A stretch of 64,000 nucleotides of DNA from assembly GCA_907165275.2 (NCBI GenBank), contig OU015665.1, positions 5,022,001 through 5,086,000 of the forward strand. Reading direction: 5' to 3'. A program made the translations under genes and the position numbers. Position 1 is the first letter of the stretch. Each line of letters opens with the position of its first letter. Source of the stretch: Zygaena filipendulae (taxonomy: Eukaryota; Arthropoda; Insecta; Lepidoptera; Zygaenidae). This document shows, piece by piece, positions 38,001-50,000 of the stretch. Below the pieces are notes generated by a model, which did not search any database, was not told where the DNA came from, and saw only the letters and a list, made by a program, of their open reading frames with translations.

Positions 38001-41000
38001 AATTTGATGACAGGACGAAAATCTTACAGTCAACTCAGCAGTGAACTTCTTACCGCTGCATTCAGAATCGACTTTAATGATTACTTAGTTAAGTATAGAT
38101 TTTTAAAACAAAACTGCCGCAATCAGACAAGTTTAATAAATTAATGTTAATTGGCATTTAACTAATTAAGTTACATCTCATAAATTCCAATTAACATTAA
38201 TTTACTGAATGTCTATGATTGCGGCAGTTTTGTTTTAAAAATCTATACTTAACTAAGTACTGATTAAAGTCGACTCTGAGTGTGGCCGTTAAAGTGTTAG
38301 ATAATATTGTAACACGAAAAGCAACACCTCTGTCTACTCCTCATTAGGAACTTTTGATATGGCATCGCATGATAAAGTTCTCATATTTCTAAAATTCTCA
38401 TTATTTATTATAGGGAATAAAATAAAGAGATGTCAAATAAAATCTTAACTTATATTTTCCAAGGTGCCTGAATAGAATCGGGGAATTTTCGCCAGTGATT
38501 TTTTATTGTTTGATGTCATGCTTTGGTGAAATAAAAATTCCTTATTTCTAATAACCTTTATCCACGAATTGAGAGTATGATATAAAAGAAAATAAAGGAG
38601 AAATATTTTGATCTCTTAAATCAGATTTCGTAAATCAAATTGTTCATTTATTACGTAAACTATTTTGGAAATATTATTCAGGGAAGTATAAAACAAAATT
38701 ATAATATATCCTTACTAAAATTTTGTCTTTTATGGTTCATATGAAAAATATTACATGTATTACATGTATTATTTATAAAACTACCAAAAATAATGTTTAA
38801 ATCGAGCTATTTATATTTTATGTTAAGTCTGTTTTTGCTAAGCACTAATACACTGGTCATCGAAAAAATCGACCCACCCACTTTTTGTATAATATTTATC
38901 GAATTTTGCACAGTTAAGATGTTTCACACGGTAGTTAGGTGCAGAAGTTTAAAGTCAGAACTCGTGCTACTCAGATTTCAAAAGCACAAGTCATTAAAAA
39001 GGAGTAGGTAGGTAGATAGGATTACGTTATTCATTTATTTTAATTATTATTTCAGAGTGGAATGCTTTTGTAGATGTTTTCACCTAAATGGTGCCGAAAT
39101 TAATTCTGAAGTCGGCTCTAGTACGAATAATAATTGATTGTTAGTCGAACTAATTTGTTTAACAGATGAAATGTGAATAGAAGTGGAAGACATATGGACG
39201 CAGATAAGCAATAACATGTTAACCCACAATATTAAGTTATTGATTCAAAACGCTTTATTGAGAGTTATAGAGCGTTTTTTAATTATGTGTTTACCTTATT
39301 ACATTGTTTAAATACCAAAAAACATTTAAACACAAAAAAAAATGCTGAAACAAAATGACGATATGATTTTAAAACACGATTTATTGAAAATTTCTCCAAT
39401 GTGGGTTAACACACCATTGCTTATCTATGTCCATATAATAGTGGGAGTTCAGTTCACAGCGAATGTATGTATAAAGCCGAAACGGCTACTATGCACTCAT
39501 TTCGCCTTAACGTTGCCATACGCCGCTTAGCCTACGTCTCGCCTTTAATTCCCAGGCAGTAGTCTTAATCCAAGTAAGCACCTGTCTGTGGTGTCGCAAA
39601 TTGGTATTTTAGTTGTTATACTTACGAAAAATATTAAGCGTGTGTTAGAATTTGTAGCGACTCTATGATAGAGAATAGTTATAAAAGCTTTAAAATAACA
39701 AGCTATTAATATGAAAAACAACTCTGAAATTAACGCGGTTGAAACCCCTGGGATTATGTAGCTAGTGAGTGGGGAATGAATCTACTTTTTTTTATTACCC
39801 TAGAGGGCGAAAACTGAAAAGGCGACTGTATTTTGATAAATTTTCCAAACTATACTTTAACAGATACCTACTTAAACAAATACGATTTAATTAAATCCCA
39901 TCAAGATTGTATCAATGTACCGCTCACGGCTGTCAAAACATCCATGAGCGGTACATTGATATTTATTTATATTTATTTTGATAAAGAAAATCGCTTATTT
40001 ACAAAAATACTTAACCTTACTTTACCTACTGTTTTAATAAACAAACACATTTAAACTCTTATTGAAGTATTTTCTTCCTCAGCTTATCTAATAACCTACT
40101 ACTAAGAAATATAGTCTTTGATTATTATCCAAGACTATATTTTTTAGTAGTGACCTATAAGTGAAAACTTAAAAAAAATGTATTAAGAAATTCATTTTTT
40201 AATTTATCCATTACAAACAAGAAATTAAATACATTCTCTTCATAATATTTTAGACAATAGGTACAGGGAAATGGCAGAACAGGCTCAGTCGCTCACAGCG
40301 CCCTCAGCGATAATTATAATTAGTGTTTTGATCCCTATATTATATAAATAACTTGGCTTATAAAAGATATTCAAACATCCCACAACACTACCAAACTTTC
40401 TTAATTATTTTATAATTCTGATTTTCTTGTTTATCTTGTTGTGTCCCTTTTGTTTTTATTTTGTGGCGTAAAACATCGATATATTTCTACAGAAATATTT
40501 TTCCTTTAAACATTTGGGTTAGCCACTTTGCTCCTAAGGGCCACCCGCTGAAATAGGGGTCTACCTACACCCCTAGACCGCCTCAAGCGAAAAGCTGTAG
40601 ATAACAAGTTTTGGTAATTTGCGAATTGTGTCATTATTTATATACCGCTTTATCCTCACTTTCCCTGGAGATAGGACCAATTTGTCTTCATCTGTCTAAA
40701 AGTCCATCAGTGAAATTTCCCGTGTACAATCTTTACATAGTATATTAAAACAAAGTCGCTTCCCACCGAAAACTGCGGGAACAGCTAGTATAAGTATTAC
40801 AAATATTACGTATATTATTATTACAAATATTTGTAATACATACGAGCTGTTCAATGCAAAATATGTGAGTTTGTTTGTTATGCTTTTGCGGTGTAACTAA
40901 ACTACTCAGTCGATTGTCATGAAATTTTGCATTCACGTTGTCAGGGGTACAGAGAAGAAGATAAGGTACTTTCATTCTGAAAGTTAGAACACCCTCGCTA

Positions 41001-44000
41001 GTTCCGATATTAACGCGGGTGAAACCGCGGGGAACACCTGGTTAGTAAATTTTGCAATGGACACCTATTTTTTATTTCACTCACTTTTACATTTATAGGA
41101 TAAAATATGTTGGAAGAAGTAGTCTATTCTTCGACAATATTCGATATGAAATATTATGAGAAAATATATTTTATGCGTGAGGATAGAATCAAAATGGAGT
41201 GAAGTACAAAGTAAAAAAGTTTTTACATCTATGAGTGAACATATCGTTTGTTAACGCCCGGAGACAAAAATGTCTGCTTTTGCTACACAAAGCAAAAACA
41301 GATATTTGATAGGTTTCACACGATATTGGTGTGTGCAAACATTGAAACCACACTGAAATCTACATGAGCATTTGAAAATACTAAACTCTGATCAAACATT
41401 GTTTTTAATTAACGTAATAACACTGTCACCAAATCTAATTTTAACTAAGCGAGTACATCACTACATAATACTGCTCCTTTCATAATACTGCTGCTCTGCT
41501 TCGGCTTCCCGCTGTCTGTCGCTATGTATGCTTCGATCTTTAAAACTACCCAACGAATCTCCATGCGGTTTGCACCTAGATAGAGTGATTCACGAGGAAG
41601 GTTTATATCTATATTTTATCCTGGAATTCCCGCGGGACCTCTAAAATCTGAGGCCAAGAATAGTTTTTACTCTCACATCATGCAACGTAATTTTTGTACA
41701 TTCAATCCAATGATAGGAATTTGAAATTCATTGTTAAAGAGTAATAAGAAAATATAATACGTTGTTCGTTTGCAGCAAAATTATTAAAATCGGACTCAGC
41801 CAGGTTCATTGTCCTAAGTGACACCGCACCCTGTAGGAGTGTCAAATACCTCCAGTTCTGTACCTGTATATATGTGTTGGTAGCAGTATTTTTATAACAA
41901 TTAAAATTCATTTAATGCTGCATTCTGTACTGCTTTTACCCTTTATCACATAGATGAAGGTTTCCACTTGCTTAATACACGTGTTCAGTATAGAAAATTA
42001 AATTGTAATTTAACGAGGTTCAGAATTAGTTATTATTAACAATATAATGGGCATGTTGACAAGGTATAAAAATCGAAATTGTATTTAGGCCGTCAGTTAG
42101 TAAAAAAAAAATAAAGGACACGCATTTATTCCTTTTTCGAATTTATTAAAAAAAAATCTTAAATGAAACGCAATAAAGTTAAGGAGTAGGAGGTCGCGAC
42201 ATAGTAACTATGATATACTAGGAGCTACCTGTAGGTGTGACAACACACGGAATTTTCGACGCCGTTATTTTTTGATTATCTATAAGTACGTGAAAAAAGG
42301 AAAAATACGTGTCCAATATTTATTACTAGCTGTGCCCCGCGGTTTCACCAGCGTTAATGTCGGAGATCCCGCGGGAATTCCGGGATAAAAAGTACCCTAT
42401 GTCCTTTTCCATGTCAAAGGCTATATGCATGTCAAATTTCATTCAAATCTGTTCAGCCTTTTTTGCGTGATTGAGTAACAAACATCCAAACATCCACACT
42501 TTCACATTTATAATATTAGTAGGATTAGTTAATTTTTAGTCCGTCTTGTGGATTACTAGGTACAAGACGGACTAAAAATTAACATTCAGTCATCATACCC
42601 ATTATGATTAACAAGCTGGTAATTGCGGCTTCGCTTGTTTTTGTAGGTTTTGTTAACCAATTTTCCAGACTACGTATATAAGAAATTTCATGATGAGCCG
42701 TTTAGTATTTGAGGCATGAAAGAGCAACCAACAATCTCACATTCGCATTTTTAGTATAGAGAAGTTTTGGTGTGGTGGTGAGATAACTGACTGCTACGCA
42801 GGGTGACGCGGGTTCGATCCCTGGATTAGGGTAAACTTTTATTTAATAAAATGATGATAGATGTCACGGCGAGTGACACGGCGATAACAATTAAGGAAGC
42901 GAAGCGGTTGAAAATACTAAATACAGGGGTCTAGGTCCTGAATATGATTTTGTCCCATTCGGTGTCGAGACCCTTGGTCCGTGGGGTCCTAGCGCTATAA
43001 GGCTTTTTACGGAAATAGCAAAAAGGTTAGTCAACATCACAGGAGACCAAAGAGCTGGCAGCTACCTCGGATACCTAAAGAATTAGCCTAGCTATTCAAA
43101 GGGGGAACGCTGCCAGTATCTTCGGAACCTTGCCTAAAGGGACTCCTTTTAATAATATATTTTAGCTTTATTTTAGGTTAGGTTAAGTTTAGTTTTAGTT
43201 TATTATTCTCAAATAATTTTCGTCTATTTGTAAATAAATACATAAAGGATTGTAGATTAGGCTATGGCAGGTGGTGCTGAGTGACAATAATGTCCAAAGC
43301 GTTACTATATTACAGTAAGGGTTGTGACACTTACTGAATGAATGTGATCTGTGCTGAGGAGGCACGGGTGGACAGAGCACGTCGCTGCCGACACTGCTGG
43401 CACTGCCCACGCTCACCACGTCCCTGAGCTCCCCCAGCGACGACGAACGGAAAGTCGGCAGCGAGAAGTTAACTTCTTTGGTCCTGTCGACAAAGATATC
43501 ACGAGATAACAAACAAATTCTAAAAGAATCATAGGCTGGATGTAAATTTAAATTGTTTGCCAAATTTATGGATATATCATGATTATATAATAGTATGTAA
43601 TTACTATTGCGTCATGCATGTGAATTGTTTTAGCAAACTTTAAAACAGTGATTAATAACAATAATAACAATATATTCTGATTTTATAGATGTAGGTGATT
43701 AAGGCATCATGAAGTCCATGTCGCTGCATTCAATCTTTTGCAATTTCGTAGTCAGAAATTCATACATACATTCATAAAATTGATCATCATTATAATAATT
43801 AAGAGTCTCATGCTTAAAATTCTATTAAAAAGTAAGCGGTCGGGTTAAAATTTCATGACCGTTTTGGCCGGACATAGACCGTGAAACGATCTGAAGTATT
43901 TTAAGTATTTTTACCAATATTTTAAACTTACAATATTTTAACTTCGAAGGAAGAGGAAGTTCTAAATTTGATTATTTCAAGTTTATATTCAATGAAGCAG

Positions 44001-47000
44001 TAGCCTGTCGTCAAGTAGTCTAAAAAAGTTATCATTTGTTTAAAAAAAAGTTAAAATACTTTGAAAGACAGCGAGAGACACTGGAATTACTTCTCCTAAA
44101 TTTTTACCACATCATCGTGGACTGTAAATGTACCTATAACATTTCCTATGATCTAGTGCTGAATCTTACTTACAATAAAAAATTTCAGCCAGAAATGGAT
44201 CTCTATGATTATATTTTATACGAATTTGAATACCAATTTACTTTTCATCTCGCAATAAAGAATTGCCGAGGGATTTCAGAAATTCACTCGGATGATACCA
44301 CGCGAATCAGCTACTAAATGAAAAACAAAGACTAAGACTTTAGAATAAGAAAATATCTTTCAAATTTGTTTGAATTCTAACCATAAAAAATCCACTTCAT
44401 CGGGTAAATAATCGAAATTATCATTTCGCAATTTTATAAATATAACCCTCTTCGAAATAAACAACCTGTCAACTTATCTTAAACATATAGGTAGGTATAT
44501 TGAAAGGATTCGATTTGGCGCAAAGTTATTTTGCCTTTCTGTATCTACCCTTCGCTTAACTAAACTATCTCAATATTCCCTTGAAAACCTTCGTGGGATA
44601 TGGCTTTTACTCAAACATATTTTATACCGTATACTCAAATTGTAATACAATCTAAACATCAAAGAAAGTAGGTAATAGAGAAAATATTGCAAACATGGTT
44701 CCCGAGTGAGTTCCGAAATTATTGCGGTTCAAACTGCTAAGGAACAGTTGGTAATAAATAAAATTCAATAAAGCATCTTGTAGCAATAAATCCAGAGATT
44801 TTACTACATAATAATATTTAGTTAATATTTTAAATTAATATTCTGGTAGAGCTTATCTTAGCTAAAATGACGCGCCCCTTCATTGGGCATACGCACACGC
44901 ACAACCGTTAAAATATCGATACGACACATATAAATCTGGTCTTGCCATTCGTCCTCATACTGTCACCGCACTCACACTATTAAAGAGATATTATCAATAC
45001 ATGATATCGCATATCTAAAACTGATTATCGCGAATGAGTTTGAAAGCTTCTTCCCTAAAATACCAGTTTCTTTAACCAGTACTTTGGGCTCTTCAACCCC
45101 CGTTGCAGAGTCACTTTTTAAGTGAAATGTTCCAGAATGTTCAAGTGAATTAAGTTTTAGCCATGTAAGTGTATTTGATATTTTCAAGGTGTTTAAGACA
45201 ATAAATCTTAAAAAAACAGCTGATCTATGGGGGATTTCTATTACTATTATAAGTTCATTAATTGATATTATTGCACTAGATTTAGTTGATATATTTAATA
45301 GATGTATAGATTGTGGTTTGTTTCCTGACCAAATGAAATATAGTAAAGTAACACCTTTATTTAAAACAGGTAGTACATCAGACCCTAGTAACTTTAGACC
45401 AATTTTTGTACTACCCACAATTTTTGATTGTACTAATCATAAAAAAGACAACTCTGCTGAGTTTCTTCTCAGTTCATCTCAGTAGAGCGCGCGTTCCGAA
45501 CTGACGGTAATTTCAATTTAAGATTAAAAGTGATTGTACCGATCCTAAGTAATAAAGATATTTTAAATTTTGAATTTTTTTGAATTGAGTAGTGGGGCGT
45601 GTCATTTTAGTTTAGATAAGCTCTACACTCATCTCTCTTATTTTTTCATAAAACAACCACAACTTATATTATATACTTATACTTATTATACTTACATATA
45701 GCACGGCGTAGCGATGCCATGTGGAGGGTATACAAGGATAGGTGGGGAAGGGACAGGGGAGGAACTTTTCTTACTCCTGCGCGCTAAGAAAACTCCAGCC
45801 ATTACTATTAGTAGCACAATTGCTGCGCTTGCGCCGCCCAAAGCTACCAGTGCTGCTTCTGCAGCAAAAGTAGAAATATTATAACAAAATTAAACGAAAA
45901 CAAATAGGTGTTCGACTTATAAATTAGATATTTTATAAAAGTAGTAAAGTAACTAAATGTTTTATAAATTTAGAAGAGAACTGTGAAAGATATTTTATGA
46001 TGTCTTAAAAATCACGAAGATATCCATTTTCAATAACCAATAAAATAACGTGAAGTTTTACTAAAAAAGACGTACCTACCTACCTATTCTGAATCGTACA
46101 AAGTATGTTTGAAATAGATATTACTCCTATTTAGTTTTGCGACTAATATAAAAGAATCTTTTCATCACAGATTGAATTATTTGATGGCAATTTAGGTTCA
46201 TAAACTGGTTTCCTCGTAGTGATATTCATACCTTACCATACGCAAACTTTCGCAATTTCATCGTCCATCAAATGCATTGTGAGCGTCTCTAATCTAACGT
46301 AATGTTGCGAATGGGGCCTCATAATGACAAGACTTCTGTAGACCTTGATGTTAAAAAATTGCTCTATTTACTTACGTAGCGCATAAATATGAAAGATGCC
46401 CTCATTTGTTTAAATACAACATAAATAGCCTTCACGTACAAAATAGGTTGCAAGGGATTTTGCCTGATAAAAAATACCGTAGATTCACCATTATTTTGAA
46501 TAATAATTATATGAAAACTAAGTCGTCACTGAGGTTTTGCGAATACGTAAATAAATTAATGACGAAGGCAAATTATCAATATAATCCCAAATATCGGACT
46601 TAGTATATGACTTTGACGTCAAACCTAATTATATTATCACACAAAATTTTATAACTTTTGAAGTTAATTTTCCAAAAATAATTTCTTACTGGTGACCTTA
46701 TGAAAAGAAAGCCTGGTACAAAGTTACATGGTTGTAGCTTCAATATAATTTCAATATTTTATATATTGATTAGTCATTGAGAAAGCTTCTATAAATAAAA
46801 TTATAAAACGGTAACAGTTTAACTTTAAATACTTAAGTTTTAGCTAGAATTTGCAAGAAAATAGTGCGTAAAGTATAAGTGGACGCAGATAAGCAATAAC
46901 ATGTTAACAGTTATTGTTTATTGACAGTTATAGAGCGTTTTACCTTTTAAATACCATAAAACATTTAAACATAAAAAAGTGCTGAAATAAATAAAATGAC

Positions 47001-50000
47001 GATATGATTTTAAAACACGATTTATTCGGAATTTCTCCAATGTGGGTTAACACACTATTGCTTATCTATGTCCAAGTATGGATAACCGATACTGAATGAA
47101 GTTGAACTTAAGAAAAATTATCTATGATTAAAGCGATACAGGAATTACGATAAAGGAAGAAGATATTCGTGTCTCTCATTGAAAATAAACATACACGCCT
47201 TCAACACGCCCCGGGGAATTCTCTGCCACATTTTCGTATGTAGATGACTATCGCAAGAGTCTAAAGCAATCCTTATTATTATAATATTTAGGAACCCAGT
47301 CAGCTGAACATTGTATTACGGTCTTATAATTTTTATAATGATGATAAATTTGTAGTATTCTCGTGATTTTCGTAGTAACAAAGATTATTAAATACTAGCT
47401 GTGCCCCGCAGTTCCACCCGCGTTAATTTCAGAGATCCCGCGGGAATTCCGGGACATAAAGTAGCCTAAGTTACTCCTTATAACATCAGCCTCAGCTATC
47501 TGCCACTGAAAGTCCCGTCAAAGTCGGTCCAACCGTTTCTGAGATTACCCGGAAAAAACAGGCAGACAGAGAAAAATAAAAAAAATTGGTTTTTTGATGT
47601 TAGTACCGTATATAATTTCGTATGCATCTAGTGAAAAGCTCTTAATTTTAATTTACAAACAGACGCTTCAATTTTATTTATATGTCTAACCCTAAATGTC
47701 TAGATTTGCAGCAATTTCTTTGTACTTGATGTAGTTTTAAAAGTATCCTACGGCATTTATTGCGAAAGCGTAGCTACTGTAACTTTACTGAATTCGTAAT
47801 GGAGTTATGAAACTTTTATTAGATTACATACAACGTGACATTTTACACACGGATAGCGTACAATATGAGTCTGTAGGCATTAAAACTTCGCCTCGCTTGT
47901 ATTAAATTCTTTTTTTACCTCAAAATCCTTTTAAGCGTAATTTATCCATTTGGTTCGTCTCACTTCTCAACATTAGGAAGTAAAATATTGTTGTTAAGTA
48001 TTGGAAAAATTTCGTTTGCTTACTTAATAAAAAGAAAAAGAAAATCAATATTGTTATAGGGTAAAACCCGGATAGTTGCCACACTTTTCGAAATCATTTT
48101 ATATCTCCCAGTACATAAATCAAAATATTTTATTTTTTAAACTGGCAAGTACTTTGGTTCTTTATCTATAAATTTATTAAATGTAAAAGACATTATCTTT
48201 GAAATTTCCAGAGTATTAGCGATTTCTACGGACCTCTACTTTTTGTGACATCTATCCCATATATGGGATAGTTGCCTAGTCCATATAAATTACATTTAGG
48301 ATAGACGACCCGCCGGGAAACAAGGCATCTATCCCGAAATAGTATATTTCATTACAAGTGCGGAAAGGCTGTCATTGCAAAGAGTTCCGACAAATGTCGA
48401 CCCGAGCCGAGGCGTAGCCGAAGGTGAGGGTTGACAGTCGGAACTCTTTGCAATGACGGTTCCGCACGTGTACTGAACAACTATTTTTAATACAGTTGCG
48501 AAAAAAATGAAGAAATTTAGTAAAATAATAAAAACACAAACTCAACTAAGTTCCAACTGTGATCAAGAGATGGCGCTAGTCGTATTAGTAATACGAAACC
48601 TACGTTGCGCAATACAAAAAGTGTGTCAAAGTCGTTTCGCCATTTTTGACAGTTGGGAAAGAGAACGCACGAGTTCGGAAAAGGTAAAGAAAAAGCTCGA
48701 GTATGTAATAGCCCACTTCCCGAACGCTATACGTCCCTGCAAAATGCCACTTTTTGAGCAACTGTATTAAAAAATCTTTGATCGCACCTTGCGTTCCCGT
48801 GCAATCGCACAGAGACATGAGACGCGGTCCACTTAATAGTAGTTGGAAAGTCTTTTGATAGATAAATAAAATAGCACGCGATTGCTCTATCCAATTCCTA
48901 TTTTTTTGTTTTCCTAGTTTATAAGTATGATCATTAAAAGACAGCGCTGCTGAGTTTCTTGTCAGTTCTTCTCAGCAGAGGACGTATTCCGAACTGACGG
49001 TAATTTATAGTTCTAAGAACCTGCTGACGATTACAAGTGATTGTAAACAATCCTAAGTAATAAATAGCTTTTGAATTTTGAATTTTGAATTTTGATTCAT
49101 CTGCGAAACTAGAGTAATTACGATCGGGGCAACTATACCCCCAGGGCAACTATCCTGGTTTTACCCTATATGTACCTATTGTAAAGACTCGTATTTAGAT
49201 TTACTTACTTATTGTTAGATACATTTTCTTAAGTTTTCCGTTTGATATGTCAATGAATACATTAATGCTTATCACCATGATTGCAGAATGTACGAAATGA
49301 ATGGGCATGATGAATAAATTTTAATTTTTAGTCCGTCTTATACACTAATGAAAGATATTGGACACGTGTTTTTCCTTTTTGTACGTAATCAAAAAATTAC
49401 GGCAACACATTGAGCTGAAATTCCGTGTGACGTCACACCCAGGTACACTTTACTATACTTTTCACTTTACTTAGTTATGACGTCGCGACCTCCCACTCTT
49501 TAACTTTAATGCGTTTTATCTAAGTAGTTTTTCAATTATTCGAAAAAGCAAAAAATACGTGTACCTATCTAATACGTGTAATCTAATATTATTTACCTCT
49601 CCAATTCACACCATGAGCGATTGTGAGCTCAGTGCTTAAAGTGGGCGAAGAATTTAGCTTCAGTTCAGGGCCTTCGGGCACTTCGGGCACTTGAGGCAAC
49701 GAGGTCTTCAACTCAAGCAAGGAGTTCACTTGTCTTGCTGTCACAAGGTCCTTGGGATATGCACTCTGATCGTAGAAGTCTATGTTTAGGCCTCCACTGT
49801 CGTCGATATCGTATCCTGTGAAAATTTACTATTTGATTGGTTGTCTGGGAGAGATCGCTAGTAAAGCGATAAAACAGCCTTTTGTGTGCCTTAATTTATA
49901 TGTTTTTTTTTGTATACACAATGTAGGTAACATTATTTTGATGTACATTAAAGAGTATCCTATTCCATTCTATTCTATTCTATTATTTAAATTTTAGACC

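Larger units (their letters stand above)
42044..42606. mobile_element. AGTCCGTC MITE, copy 2, with nested repeat
   Basis: The outer ends ATAATGGGCATGTTGAC and ATCATACCCATTAT, inner CGTCAGTTAG and ACGTGTCCAATATTTATT match copies 3 and 4. A CTAGCTGTGCC repeat (42329-42527) is inserted inside. The TGACGTCA palindromes are degraded here. Confidence 0.7.
37752..43334 (-). other. Intron 4 of the synaptotagmin gene
   Basis: 5.6 kb. It holds the palindromic GGCCGCACTCAGAG MITE, a GGAC..GTCC MITE, a hairpin, an AGTCCGTC MITE with a nested repeat, a SINE head and a LINE C-terminal fragment. 38300-39190 shows nothing notable. Confidence 0.75.
44846..45626. mobile_element. Inverted-repeat segment enclosing the LINE fragment
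   Basis: 33-bp inverted repeats, GTAGAGCTTATC...CGCCCC at 44846-44878 and its complement at 45594-45626, match at 30 of 33 positions. They enclose about 715 bp holding the LINE fragment. It could be a DNA element that received a LINE insertion. No clear target duplication was found. Confidence 0.6.
43484..45695 (-). other. Intron 3 of the synaptotagmin gene
   Basis: 2.2 kb; only the inverted-repeat/LINE segment 44846-45626 is recognisable. The 93-codon frame at 44036-44317 has no domain features and AT-rich codons; I do not call it a gene. Confidence 0.7.
48055..49170. mobile_element. Element with TATAGGGTAAAACC(C/A)GGATAGTTGCC ends
   Basis: 26-bp terminal inverted repeats (48055-48080, 49145-49170) with one mismatch enclose 1.1 kb. 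Inside are a further GGGATAGTTGCC, a 119-bp palindrome, an open frame of 87 codons (48507-48770, + strand, no recognisable domain) and a LINE tail. It lies in intron 2. Confidence 0.78.
45859..49596 (-). other. Intron 2 of the synaptotagmin gene
   Basis: 3.7 kb. It holds one GGAC..GTCC MITE, a CCGCGG-family copy, the GGATAGTTGCC composite element and an AGTCCGTC MITE close to exon 2. 45859-46870 shows nothing notable. Confidence 0.7.

Noticed and set aside
44036..44317. 93-codon frame in intron 3
   Set aside because: No motif and AT-rich codons; consistent with chance in this composition.
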